In this document: piece by piece, positions 1 to 12,400 of the stretch | Position numbering within the stretch: position 1 is the stretch's first letter | Layout of the letters: each line of letters begins with the position of its first letter | From: Oscarella lobularis | Lineage: Eukaryota; Porifera; Homoscleromorpha; Homosclerophorida; Oscarellidae | Direction of reading: 5' to 3' | DNA: 64,000 nucleotides | Assembly (NCBI RefSeq): GCF_947507565.1 | Contig: NC_089183.1 | Location: 434,001-498,000, forward strand | Notes under the pieces: model-generated | What the model was told of the DNA's origin: nothing | Databases searched by the model: none | Seen by the model: the letters and a program-made list of their open reading frames with translations, nothing else | Program-made: the position numbers and the translations under genes

Positions 1-3000
1 GAAAGAAAAGACCACAGTAGAACAATGAACAGGGGGGGAGGGGGGGGTTATGCTAAGGCGGCGAGACTCTGTGTACCGTCTCTCATTGCAGCCCTGTCGT
101 AGAAATGAATATCCATCAGATTTTCCAAATCGCCGACAACGGTCACCCGATTCGACCCGTCCGTCTTAAAATAAATAAATAAAAAATTCACAATAATTTT
201 AATTAATTAAATCGAAGAAGCCCTCCTACAGGCCCACCTGAGCTCTCTCAACGGATTTCTTCTGCCAATCCGTCCAATAGAGCGTATTCCCCGACAGCGT
301 AATACCGAACGGATGAGGCAAATCCAAACTGATCAAAATCGTCCGACTTCTCCCATCGGTTCGCGCCTTCTCAATCACTTTTCGTCCGGCGTCGACCCAG
401 AAGAGAAACCGAACGCCGTTCTCGTCGCCAATCGTGAGCCCGTTCGGCCACGTCAGATTCGAATTGACGACGACGGACGCGCGAGTGCCGTCGAGAAAGG
501 CCTTCGATATGAGCGCGACCGTTCCCCAGTCCGTCCAATAGAAATAGCCGTTCGACGGATCGACGACGATGTCGCGCGGACGTTCCATGCCGCTCCAGAT
601 GACGACGCTTCGTTGGCTCCCGTCGAAGTTGCTCACTTCGATTTTATCCGTTCCGGCGTCGGTCCAGTAGACTTTCTCGTTGATCCAATCGACGGCCAAG
701 CCGGCGGGACTCTCGAGGCTATTCAACGCAATCACTTTTTGATCCTTACCTGGACAAGAAAAAAATAGATAAATAATGGAATGTTTTCCTTTACCGTTTG
801 TGTTGGATTTGCTGATGGAATCGAGAGTGACGTCACTCCAGAAGACCTGATTCTGATCAATTTCGAAATCGAGCGCTATTGCGCTTCGTAGACCGTTCAG
901 CGGCAGAATGACGTTCGAATGGATGGCCGTGTCGAAGGATATGACGCGAATGTCCGTCCGACGAGCGAACATGAGAAACTTGTTGTGCTCTAGGAGAAAG
1001 AGATTCGTCACGGTCAAAGGTACGCGTATCATAGCTCACCTTCAAAGCATTCTTTCTTGTCCGACTTTAGTAGAAATCCCGTGGGACAAGCGCACGAATG
1101 CGTGACGCCGCTCCCGTCGTAATTGGCGCGCGACAAGCACAAGTCACTGCACCCATTATCGAGACAGCGACTCGGACCTAAATTAAAAAAAAAACCGTCA
1201 CGCAAGCGGGAGGGAGAAAAGGAGGCTCACATTTGGGTTGTCGGAGCGGATGAACGACGTGCACGTCCATAGGAAAATAGAGACTGTCTTGAAAGATCTG
1301 CGGATTCTCGCCCCACAGACTCGACTTGTGTATCGCCTTCGTTTGCCAATCGGTCCAATAGACGGCGTCCTCGAAGAGACTCAGCGCGAACGGATGCGTA
1401 ATGCCCGACGCGATGACGACGCGCCGATCCGTGCCGTCCATGCGAATCGTTTCCATGCGATGGAACTTGGCGTCGATCCAGTAGAGACGACGTTTGACGT
1501 AGTCGACGGTGAGACCGTTCGGCCAAAAAATGGTCTGATTGACGAGGGACTGCTGCGCTTGGCCGTCCATCGACGCGCGATTGATTCGGGGATGGGAACC
1601 CCAGTCCGTCCAGTAGAGCCAACTAAAAGAGACATATATAAGATCTAGATCTTAGTACAGAGGAAAAAATGCATATCTATATTCGTTATCCTTACCCTTC
1701 GCATGGATCGAGAACGATTGCTCTAGGCTTATCGATTTTCTCCCAAATGAGCACCGATCGTGTGTTGCCGTCCAAGTCGGACACTTCGATCTGTTGACTA
1801 CCGGAATCCGTCCAATAGAGCCGATCGTGTATCCAATCGACGGCCAAGCCGCCGGGACTGACGAGATTGGACGCGACGATTTCGCGCGCGTCGCTCCCGT
1901 TCATTCGCGCGCGCATAATCTTATCCGTCGTGACGTCGGTCCAGAAGATGTAGTCGCGTTCCAAGTGAAAATCGACGGCTATTGCGTTCGACAGATGACC
2001 GACGACGCTCGTGAAATCGCTTCGATCCGGCTTAATTTGACGAATATCGATGCGATTTGCAAAGAGAATTTCAGTTGACGATCGATCTAAAAGCAAACGT
2101 ATTATTTATTTATTTATTTATTATTATTATTATACCTTGGGCGATGCAACTTTTTGACCCGTCTTTTACGTATCCGCTGGCGCAGGAGCATCGATAACTG
2201 CCCTGCGTGTTCTCGCAGTACTGAACGCAAACGGACGGATCGGCGCACTCATCGATGTCTATACATAAATAATTAAATATTATTATTATTATTATTTATC
2301 GTTTGATTGCCTGTGCAGCTTTTCTGATCGGCTCCCAGTCGATAGCCGTCGTGGCACGAGCAGTAGAAGCTGTGCTTCGTGTTGTGGCACTTCTGCGCGC
2401 AGCCTCCGTTGTTCTGCTGGCACTCGTTAACGCTAACGGTAGGACCTATATATAGGAGAAAAAAACTCAATATATATGCATATACGAATTTATTAATTGC
2501 GTACATATTCTCGCCGGTTCCTCGTCGCTTCCGTCCGCGCAATCCTTTCGGAGATCGCAGACCGACTTTTCCGCAATGCACTGCCCATCGCGACACGTGA
2601 ACTCGTTCTGAGCGCAGGGCGGAACTGTCGGAGTAGGCGTAGCTAAAAAAAGCGCCTGTTTCTCTTTATCATCGTTAGGGGTCTCTAATAAGTCGCTTAC
2701 GACAATTGCTTTCGTCCGAGCCGTCGCCGCACTCGTCCGTCCCGTCGCATTTTTTGCTCATCGGAATGCAACGATAATTGGCACAATGAAACTCGCCGGG
2801 AAGACAGGCTAATTTAAAAAAAAAGGCGAATTAAAAATCGGCGGGAGTCTCCCCATTTTAGAGTTTTCTATCTAAGTGAAATTCCTAGAAGATTGCACTA
2901 ATTAGCTAAGAGTCCTAGAGACTCATTCCAAGCGAAGCACCGCATTGTAATCATCACGATCAATTAATCAAACCAAACATTTTCCTTAGGCTATAAATTA

Positions 3001-4509
3001 GAGTTTTCAGCGAATAGCCTTTGTCTATAAGTTTGACGAGTCCGATAAAAAATTTTTTTCGAGGGGGGAGAGAGATGGAGAGGAGATTTCTACTAATTCC
3101 CCACGTACTGCAGTTCTCTTCGTCGGAATCGAATTCGCAGTCGTAATCGCCGTCGCAACGCCACAAGGACGGAATGCACAAGCCGCTTCGGCATTTGAAC
3201 TCGTCTGCGGCGCAATTGCCGGGCGCAGCTAATCGACGCGTGAGATGGGGGGGAGATTTTCTACCGTTGGTACTACTCTATTCTTACGGCACGACGATTC
3301 GTCTGACCAATCGCCGCAATCGTTGTCGCGATCGCACACGTAGCTTGCCGGAATGCAGCGCTTTGTCGCGCAGAGAAACTGATTCGCGGAGCAATTCGTT
3401 ATGGGAGCTGTGAGAAAACGACTTCCTCTCTAACTACGCGATTACCCTCCCTCTAATTCTTACGGCAATCTTTTTCGTCCGCTCCATTACCGCAATCGGA
3501 TTCGCCATCGCATTTCCAACTTTGCGCGATGCACTCGGACGTTCCGACGCATTGGAATTCGACCGCCGAACAGGTGACGCCCGCTAGGAGACGAAGAAAC
3601 GACTCTTTCCTTTTTGCCGAGCACGCGTACGGCATCGTAACTTACTGCAATTTCTCTCGTCCGACGAATCGCCGCAGTCGTTATCGCCGTCGCACTGCCA
3701 GCTCGCTCGAATGCACTTACCCTGGTCGCACTTGAACTCGGAAGACGTGCAATTTTTAAGCGCTAAAAAATTAAAAAAAATCACACATTACTGCGTGCTT
3801 TGTACTAAATATCGCTCGTACTGCACGATCAACCATTATAAGGCAAAATATTTTTGCAGGAGATTCGGTGCATCGTCAATGAGCTATAGGCTATTATCAT
3901 GTACGAAAAAGGATACTGTCTCACGAAAAACGCACGTGCCATCAGAGATAATAAAACTACTCTGGTGGCCCGCTTTTAGTTTTACTTTACGTTTCCGAAA
4001 CAAAAAAAGCCGAATCTCAAAAACTTACGACAATTCAACTCGTCGCTGCCGTCGCCGCAATCGTTGTCCTGATCGCACTTCCACGTCGAACGTATGCAGT
4101 GACCGTTCGCGCACCGAAATTCGCCCGCGCTACAATTCCGGCTTGCTGGGGGGGGAAGCAAAAGAAGAAAAGGTACATGTAGGCGTGGGGGAGCGAGAAT
4201 GGGTGTGCGAAAAACTACCACACTACAGCGCCGTGTGCAGCGCAGGGGAGGAAAAACGCGTTCTCTCGCTAACCGGGACAGCCGAGTTCGTCCTCGCCGC
4301 CGCGACAATCCCTATCGCCGTCGCACTGCCACTCTTTCGGAATGCAGAGCCCGTTGTCGCACTCGAAATCGATCGACGGGCAGGCTACGACAAGAAACAA
4401 AACAAAGGGGAGGCTCACGGCGACGAAGAACGCTCGAGTGACGTCGCCTACCGTGCGCAAATCGAACGAAAACGACGATGAGGAAGACGATAGAGAGATA
4501 TCGACCCAT
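1..4509 (-). CDS. LRP4: LRP4-like LDL receptor-related protein, 5' part (runs off the left edge)
   Basis: Large endocytic/signalling surface receptor. The start at 4509 gives a hydrophobic signal peptide ([20 protein letters not shown]). Splicing then joins eight LDL-receptor class A modules, one per exon (about 4390, 4100, 3700, 3550, 3350, 3180, 2760 and 2570), each with six Cys and an SDE-type calcium site. An EGF module (about 2310-2440) and a calcium-binding EGF starting DIDEC (about 2140-2260) follow. A six-bladed YWTD propeller comes next (about 2090-1230, YWTD/FWTD motifs), then another EGF (about 1065-1178) and a second propeller (1032 to about 70) ending in LMDIH. Eight LDLa, two EGF, then propeller-EGF-propeller is the LRP4 order; LRP5/6 carry LDLa at the C-terminus and VLDLR has only one propeller. 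The remaining propellers, membrane span and tail lie outside the window. Domain content is certain; LRP4 rather than another large LRP is inferred. Confidence 0.82.
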
Positions 4510-4849
4510 TAGAAAGAAGAAACGACGACGACCGAATGTGCTGTCGCGTCTAGACGCTTTCTATTGTCGTAGCTGTCGTGCCAGGCTCTTACGTCAACTA
4601 GTGTGGGTAGTGGGCGTGGTTATATAGCCGCGAGGAGGCGGTGTCTTTGATTTGGTCATGAATTGATGGCCTATGGAAACAGAGTTCTTGTCATAAATGG
4701 CCAGGTTCTTAGTTCGAGTATATACCGTAGAAATTGTTTAAAAAGCGCGAGGGCGTGACGTTTGAATTAAGTTTTTTTCGAAATTGAAAAATCGACCTTT
4801 GACCCCCCTCTACCGTACTATCGTCACATTACATAACATTACATAGTTG
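4510..4849. promoter_or_regulatory. Intergenic spacer with the presumed LRP4-like promoter
   Basis: This 340-base spacer lies between the LRP4-like start and the 3' end of TEX10, both on the minus strand. It should hold the LRP promoter and the TEX10 3' flank. I see no coding potential or recognisable element. Confidence 0.4.
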
Positions 4850-6663
4850 TTATTGAGAAAGAATTTCTATCGTTCGGTTGAGATCGCTTCTGATGGTCGA
4901 GGACATTTGATCTTCGCCGCAGAATGCGACGCACGCACTCGTAATAGAAGCCAAGGAGGAGTGGCGAGCCATTTGGGGCAAGCCCCAGCTGACGGGGGGG
5001 GAGAAAAGAAAAGAAACAAGGCATTGTAGTGAAATAAAACAACCGGGGGCAGTGTAAATTGCCTAACCGCTACTTGAAAACCTTCTACGCGTAATTTCAT
5101 AAATAATGAACGTCAACTTTTATAATCACGATCCCTCCCCTTTCCCCTTTCGACTTACTTCAGCAGAGATTTCATTACGCCGTACACAAAAATTTCGGAA
5201 ATTTCCCCTCTCAATGTCTTATTTATCAGATAAATAAACTCTTTTAGTTTTTATTTTTGACCGTCGTCTTACCGCTTTCTTGATGAGCAACCGCGCTAGC
5301 TGCTCGAGTTGCACGTCGCTCGTCACTTCCTTATTGATTCGACTCACAGACTGGGGGGGGGCATAATGAGAAACGACTACAAACTCGCGTGCACGCCCTC
5401 GATTGGATTTCCTTACGTCAACAACTGTCTTGTGATAGTTCCACTCGTCCAGACACCGGCTGAATAGTCTGATTCTCACTTCAGGCGGTCTAATAGTCAA
5501 ATTCATTCAGTCATTTGATCTCACAGAGTCCCTCGTGGTTTGAAATATTACTCAGTTTGTCCCCTCATACAACTATTCTATTCTCACCGTACCTTTCTCT
5601 CTGCCCAATCGTCTCGCGCGGAATATGTGGACCTTATAAATAAATAATAGAGAGGACGTTCCGCGTACGCGATCAGCTTCACCTGTAAGTAAAGTGAGCT
5701 GGAGAGCCTGAAGTCTTAGATCGTCCGTCTTTTCGTTTCTTTGCCAGAAAAGCCAAAAAATTGTTTCCAGATACACTCATACCTCTCGTTCTCACCTGAG
5801 GAAGAGAAGACGCAGCAAACGATTCAAGGAATCGACAGGCATTTTCCGTTCGTGCACGTGCCGAATGACGTTCTCGTAGAACGTCGTGGGCAACTCGGGA
5901 AAATAATAAATAGTAGAGAACAGAAGGCACCGAGAACTGCAGGACTCGTGCACCAAAAAATCCCCTAATAAAAACCAAAGCCAAAATAACGAACAATTCA
6001 AAAAGCAATGATTAAATACCAACGATCGACGACGGAAGCCGAATATCCGGAAGCGCCAGCACCCGAGGTAGCACCGCCAGCACGGCCACGTCGCCACAGC
6101 ACAACGTAGAGTCTCGAATCGACGTCAAAGCAAAAATAAAATCCCTACCGGCTTCGAGACTACACAGAAAGAAATACTTAGAGCGTATTAGTCTATAGAC
6201 TTTACTTACAAGGAATTACAGTCGAAGGCCTTTTCCATTTCGATGCAACGATTCAGGAGAACGAGAACGTTCTTTATCGTTCTCGCAGGAAGTCGTTTGT
6301 GTCGCAATACTCCCATCAGTCTTCCCAAGCCCTCCATTAGTCCAACGTCAACGTAATCGCATTGGGAAATCTTCCGTAATCTCGAGTCGAGAACGGATAA
6401 GATGGATTCGAGCGCGTGGGTCCATTTCTCCTCGGCGAAATTCCACTCTCGAGTCAACGAGACAACGTAGTCAAATATCTCCCTTATCCACGTCTCGTCG
6501 TCGACTCGAGCGTCCAAGGCGAGCGCGAACCGACAGAATAAAAAATTCAACGACCGAATCTTTTCCCTCGACGTCGATCGCGAAATTTCGCCGGCGGAAC
6601 CGAACGGAAAAAACGCGGCGAAGTGCTTCAAAATTTTCTCGCGATAGCGCTCGAGAAACCAAG

Positions 6664-6700
<37 letters not shown>

Positions 6701-7798
6701 TTCGCCGACGACGACGACGCGAAGAAGCTCGACGACGCAATTCATAATCGAGAGCGCGACGTCGTCGTTGAAACCGCGCGACGACGACGGATCGCAGTCG
6801 ATCCACACGTCGAAAAGAGTCGAAACGAATTGCGAAAAGACGACGCGAAATGCCGTCGAGTCGATCCAATCGTCGTCACAGCCACCAATCGAAAGCGAGA
6901 ATTCAAATTTGACGTCACGACGATCCGGAATTTGAAAAATCACCGAAAAGATTTCGACTAGTTTCCCTAGGACGTCTCGCGTCGATTTCTTCCGCTTCTT
7001 CGTCTTCGTCGACTCTCGCAGAAAACCGACGAGCGTCGAGAAGATTTTCGCCGCCGACGACGAGACGAGTCGCGGATAGTGTCGCGCTAGAGCGACGAGC
7101 ACCGTCAACGCGTCGCGACCGACGTCGGCGTTCAGATGAGCGACGGCGCTGTTCGCGTGAGCGAGAACGAGCGCGTGGAAGGGAGCGAAGTCGCGTTCGT
7201 CGACGCTCGGCGCGAGTAGGTCGGCGAAGAGGCGCGCGACTCGTTCGCGCGTCGACGCGTCGCTCTCTTCGAGCATTGCGCCGAGTTGAGCGAGTAGGAC
7301 GGCGAGGTTGGGTTCGATGAGCGCGGGATTGTCGCGCAGGGCCGCGTGGAGCGCGGCGAGCGCGTCGGAACGCGTCGTCGCCGAATAGTGGCGAAGACGA
7401 GTGAGAAGAACCTTTAATTAATTAAAAAATAATTATTAATTTTTTTAATATTATTATTATTAAAATTGGTTATAGACCTGTTTTCACTACGTATGCGTCT
7501 ACAGTACTTCTATATAAAGGCTAGCAGTCTTCTAGGTACACTCACGAAAATTATCATTTTTTTTCCTCTCGTTCGGCTTCGCGACTTACCTTGATTCGAT
7601 CGTTTGGAGATGCTTCGTCTCTGTCGTCCTCGTCGTTCTTTGCGAGGCGCTTTCTCACCGACGGTTGCACGGCTATCGAGATCGTTTGGACTTTAGGCAG
7701 CGATTGGTACTGCTTGGGGTCCTTCGTGCGACTGCGACCGACTTTCAGCTTCGTCTTTTGAAAGTCTGGCACTCGCTTTTTCTTCTTCTCTTTGGGCA
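4850..7798 (-). CDS. TEX10: TEX10 / Ipi1-like pre-rRNA processing protein
   Basis: TEX10 is the animal counterpart of yeast Ipi1, the ARM/HEAT-repeat subunit of the Rix1 (PELP1-TEX10-WDR18) complex in nucleolar 60S ribosome maturation. Exon 1 (7798-7589) encodes a lysine-rich start followed by DFQKTKLKVGR, matching human TEX10 DFQKVKLKVGK. Exon 2 (about 7411-6211) is one long helical-repeat exon; it opens with VLLTRLRHYSATTRSDAL, corresponding to the 'GVKQSALLGLKDLL' region, and contains an acidic/serine run. Smaller exons follow at about 6140-6018, 5965-5796, 5770-5690 and downstream, the last ending near 4850. The segment reading STIYYFPELPTTFYENV corresponds to VQLVYFLPSLPADLLSRL in human. 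The first and last exons of the 3' half are less certain. The start lies 96 bases from the divergent GPCR gene. Confidence 0.85.
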
Positions 7799-7894
7799 TC
7801 GGCTCGTACAGTGTAGCACCAGAGATAAAATGGCACACACTCCGGGACTCTACTGTAGGAGTTGGCCGAGTAGGCGGAGCTTGAGCAAGGAGTA
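7799..7894. promoter_or_regulatory. Shared bidirectional promoter, TEX10 / GPCR
   Basis: Only 96 bases separate the start codons of the divergent TEX10 (minus) and GPCR (plus) genes, so both promoters and 5' UTRs must overlap here. No TATA box is obvious. That it works as a bidirectional promoter is inferred from the spacing. Confidence 0.55.
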
Positions 7895-9148
7895 ATGAGC
7901 GGTGGAGCGCGAGTAAAGCTCGGAATACCTGCCAACGTTTCTATTCCTGAAGTCAATTTTAACTTTTCTACACTTGAAACACTTGAATGTAGTACGAATT
8001 CAAATCTCATCTACGACAACAACGGATTGCTGCAAAACGTTGCCTTCTCTCGCCGGTTTCTCGTTTCCATTTGGCTCATTTTAGCCACATTTATTGTTGT
8101 GGGTAACGCAACTGTTGTGATGTGGCGCTGTTTTCAAGGCAAACGAAGAAAAATGAGTATTCCGTCTCTTCTTGTAATTAACCTAGCTTTGGGAGACTTT
8201 CTTCTCGGCGTTCAGATGCTAATCTATTTATATATTCTACGATGGTCGTGCTCGACGCTCTCAAAGCCTCAGTACGTTACCGTAATGACAGCACTGTGCA
8301 AACTATCTGGAATACTGGAAGGAACCAGTGTCATAGTGTCCGGCATGCTTACGGCAACTATTGCTCTCTACTACGCCGTTGCTGTTTTTACCAAAGTGTG
8401 GTGCTTTGATGTAGATAATTGCAGCAAAAGAAAAATGTACATCTTTCTATTAATTGAATGGACGGCTGCCATTGGAGCAGGAGTCACAATGGCTCTGTTT
8501 TACGTGTCTACAACTATCTACGAGGACCCATCTTACCGCTCGAAAGTTGTAACTCCTTTCTATCAGGCGTTGCCACAGCCACTTTACATCTCCGACACTG
8601 AGGGTCGCTTGGAGTCGACTAATACAACAATTGCTGTAGTCCAGTCATCTTCCTGTGTTCCTCTCATCGCTTCGGCAAGCAAAGTTTATTCTCCTCTAGC
8701 AGCAACGTCACTGGCTGTGTACATTGCCGTTTTCTGTCTTACGGTGTTGGGCGGAGTGACTTACATTGTAGTACTAGTTAGAATTAGAATAGCAAAATCA
8801 CTGGCTGCAAATACAGTCGCATTTGGAGCATTAGGGGTACGGCTATCAATCATCGCCTTTGTTACAATTGGGTGCTGGGTGACTTCAATGACAGTAGCAT
8901 TTGGCCCTACAAACAGGGCGCTTATTAATCATTATATCGGTCTTCTCGCGTTTGCAGTAATAGCCACGTGCAACCCTTTGATATTTACTATATTTTCAAA
9001 GCTATTTTGGAGTCACGTGAAAAGATTGTGGAGAAAGTTTCGCTTCCGAATCGGCCATCCCGTCCGCCTAGAAGAGATATCGACGTTAGATGACCAGACC
9101 CCCGCTCTCACAACAACACCGGTTGACACAGACGAACAGTTGACATAA
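7895..9148 (+). CDS. Rhodopsin-family G protein-coupled receptor, single exon
   Basis: A 417-residue seven-helix receptor in one exon. The N-terminus carries Asn glycosylation sites. TM1 holds GNATVV (class A GN..V) and TM2 NLALGDFLLG (class A L..D). TM3 is preceded by the conserved Cys in ALCKLSG and ends in ALYYAV where D/ERY is expected. TM6 has GCW and TM7 ends NPLIF in place of NPxxY. The TM2 and TM7 wording resembles LGR/relaxin-type receptors without their leucine-rich ectodomain. The second extracellular loop is long and carries a Cys (SSSCVPL). Both G-protein-activation motifs are altered, so signalling may be atypical. The gene is intronless between intron-rich neighbours, compatible with a retrocopy or a lineage-expanded receptor family. 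The ligand is unknown. Confidence 0.88.
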   Translation: MSGGARVKLGIPANVSIPEVNFNFSTLETLECSTNSNLIYDNNGLLQNVAFSRRFLVSIWLILATFIVVGNATVVMWRCFQGKRRKMSIPSLLVINLALGDFLLGVQMLIYLYILRWSCSTLSKPQYVTVMTALCKLSGILEGTSVIVSGMLTATIALYYAVAVFTKVWCFDVDNCSKRKMYIFLLIEWTAAIGAGVTMALFYVSTTIYEDPSYRSKVVTPFYQALPQPLYISDTEGRLESTNTTIAVVQSSSCVPLIASASKVYSPLAATSLAVYIAVFCLTVLGGVTYIVVLVRIRIAKSLAANTVAFGALGVRLSIIAFVTIGCWVTSMTVAFGPTNRALINHYIGLLAFAVIATCNPLIFTIFSKLFWSHVKRLWRKFRFRIGHPVRLEEISTLDDQTPALTTTPVDTDEQLT

Positions 9149-9282
9149 CTGTTAATGGTTACTAAAATTTTGCTACACGTAATCCGAATAAATTCAATGA
9201 TTAAATGATTTTTTTGGCAAAGCACGTCATCGCTATAGTAACTGTCTATGTGAACCCTTTCTTAGTGATGCAAACAGGATAT

Positions 9283-9354
9283 TCCTGTTACGTTATGCGA
9301 TCGTGGCTTTGCCTCGAAGACACTTTCCTGTTACGTTATGCGATCGTGGCTTTG
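9283..9354. repeat. Direct repeat, two 29-base copies 43 bases apart
   Basis: The copies at 9283-9311 and 9326-9354 read tcctgttacgttatgcgatc then gtggctttg, identical in both. They lie between the GPCR stop and the SRCR receptor start, probably in the latter's promoter or 5' UTR. Function unknown. Confidence 0.85.
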
Positions 9355-9463
9355 GCGTGAGAATGATCTAAAAATAACATCCCGGAGGTTAGGACAATAC
9401 AAATTTCAAGGAAGAACCGTCATCACACAGTCTGTGCTCAACGTGCCAGAAAGAAAGAGGTGC

Positions 9464-12400
9464 ATGATTCGTCTGCAACTGTTTCTCGTCCTCGTGGCGA
9501 GCGCCATGGGTCCAGCTTTCTCCCAAAACAGCGACAGTAAATTATATATGATAAGACATATGCGTGCTGATTTGAGCCAACTCAATTCGATGCTTTGCCA
9601 CAGAAATAACTAAAATACGACTAACGGGTGGAAACAAGGAATCATCGGGCTATCTTCAAGTACTAGTGGATGGATCGTGGAAGTATCTTCCTGACTTCTT
9701 GTGGGACATTCGCGACGCGACCGTTGCATGCCGTGAACTTGGATACGAGACCGTCGTGAGTTCGAAAAAGGGTAATGCAGCCAAATCTAGTACACCAACC
9801 GAAGTTGACCGTTGGTCGTACTACTTACGGTGCAGCGGGAAAGAAGGAAAGCTTTCCCAATGCCCATCGTCGCGTGTATATGTATCCAGGTCCTATGTTG
9901 CCATTACATGTAAGAAAGAACATCGGCTCGCACGACGAGTTGGGCAGCGCTTTTATTTATCTATAAGGTCATTCAAAGAAGAAGATCGATATTCGCCTCG
10001 ATCCGAAAACCTTGACGAAAAGTACGAATTTGATATCGGGGCTCGTTCAAGTGAAAGTCGGCTCGCAATGGGGTCGAGTGTGCGGCGATAGGAGCACGAG
10101 TTCATACCGAATCGCACGAGTCGCTTGCCGCCAGCTCGGGTACACCGACGCCGAGCGCTACGCGCCGAAAAAGATCAGCGCGCGAGCGAAGAAGTTGCAC
10201 ATTCTAATGGGAGAAGTCATCTGCGATGGAAGCGAGCGTAGCTTGGACGAGTGCATGGGCGCAGTGGGAAACCCACATTGTTCATCGGGTTATTACGTCG
10301 GAGTTCTTTGCAGTACGGTTCCACGTTCCCATGAGACGCGGATATGCGGGTAGCAAACGTAATTTTTTTCCTAGATACTCGACCTCTTCCGCCCAAGCGG
10401 ACATCGATTCGACTATCAGGCGGGGCGACGCCCAACGAAGGGACCGTCGAAATTCTGCACAATAATCGATGGGGTGCGGTCTGCGACGATCACTGGGACA
10501 TCAAGGACGGTCTCGTCGCCTGTCGTCAGCTAGGCTATTATGACGTTATTAAAACGACGAATAGGAATTTCTATACTTCGACAAAGGACCTAATCTGGAT
10601 GGACGACGTCATGTGCTCCGGAAAAGAAGAGAGATTGGAGGAGTGCGTATTTCCCGGTTGGGAAAAGGAAAACTGCAACGCAAGGAGCGAGATCGCTGGA
10701 GTCGTTTGCCTCAGTAAGTCCGAAAGATGTAACTTCGAAGAGTAGCTAAGGTATTATTACATTACGATAAAGTTGGTTCTTCTATGCATAGATGAAAGTC
10801 GCGGGTCGTGCATATACGACAACGCTACGGATTATGAAGGATCGAGTTGGACCAATCTAGAGGTCTCGCCTCCAGTCGACGACGAGGATGACGTCGGCGA
10901 ATTCATTCGCCTCGTCGGCGGATCGGCACCGCACGAAGGTCGCGTGGAGACGTTCTACAAGGGCTGTTGGGGCACGATCTGCGACGACGGTTGGGACATG
11001 AACGACGCTCGCGTCGTTTGTCGTCAGCTCGGTTACGGCTCGGCGAAGGGGCTCGCACCGAGTCAACTGTCCGGACGAAGCAACGGATCGATATGGTTGC
11101 ACGAAGTCAATTGCAAGGGCGACGAGCTAAATCTGACGGCGTGTCGGTCCAAGTTCATTCGCCAAGGCGAAGTGCACTGCAGTCACAGCGAAGATGCGAC
11201 GGTGCAATGCGACCACAAAGGAAAAGGAGGTAACGGGCTCGCGATTGAATAGTTTTCTAATCAAACAACGGAAATCTTTGGTAAAACCTATTAATTTCTA
11301 TTTAGTTCCATACGAAGTTCGCCTGGAGGGTGGAAACGAGTCGAAGGGCCGCGTCGAGGTATTCCTCGGCGGCGAGTGGGGAACCGTGTGCAATGATCAC
11401 TGGGACATCAATGCCGGCGACGTCGTTTGCCGTCAACTGGGCTACGCCTACGGAGCGGCGTCAATCGACGTGACGGCCCATTTCGGACAGGGCGGCGGTC
11501 GCGTGTGGCTGCGTCGCGTCAACTGCACGGGAACGGAGACGGATATAGGCGATTGCTATTTCGAAATTCCGCCGGAACGGGTCTGGACCGATCCGGGTTG
11601 CACGCACGCCGAAGACGCCGGCGTCACTTGCAATACGACTCGAAGAATGATAATGAACGTGAGCAACCCAGTGGAACGTAACGAGCAAGCGCCTAATGTC
11701 ACGGTTCGACTGCGAGGCGGTAAAGGACCAGATGAGGGTCGCGTGGAGGTGTACAAGCACGGACAGTGGGGCACGATTTGCGACATCACGTGGCGATCGA
11801 GCAATGCGCGGGTCGTGTGCAAACAATTGGGATACGGTCACGTTCGAGCAATCAAATTGTCCCCTTCGATTCCGGGTAGCGGCGCCATTTGGCTGAGCGA
11901 AGTCGCGTGCAACGGAAACGAGGAACGCGTGGAGGCGTGCAATTCGGGAGGATGGGGACGGCACAATTGTAAGCACAACAGGGACGTCGCAATCGCGTGC
12001 GGTAAGAACATGCACCTGTCAATGACTCTTTCCTATTTTCAACTACTGTATAAGACTATACGTATAGGGGGCTCGATTATGTATTCTTTTCTTTGCAGCC
12101 GATACTGCTCCCACCACGGAACCGCCACCGACGCCGCCGTCGAGCATCAGGGTGCGTCCGGACGACGTAACAGGCTTGGTCAACATCAGCATCAACTACA
12201 AGCAGTGGTATCCCGTGTGCGTCTATCGAATGAGGCAATCGGACGCTAACGTCATATGCCGCGAAAATGGTTTCGTTGGAGGAACATATTCCCGAAGAAC
12301 TTTCGTACCGCGCCGTTTGCCTTTAGGCGGTTTTTTGACGATCAGCTACCTATTACCCTGGTATCCGTTCAGCCCAACAACGTATTGGCACATAAGGTCT

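Noticed and set aside
6623-6961. Arg-rich frame on plus inside TEX10
   Set aside because: Antisense shadow of the TEX10 long exon, caused by its (GAC)n/(GTC)n acidic/Ser run.
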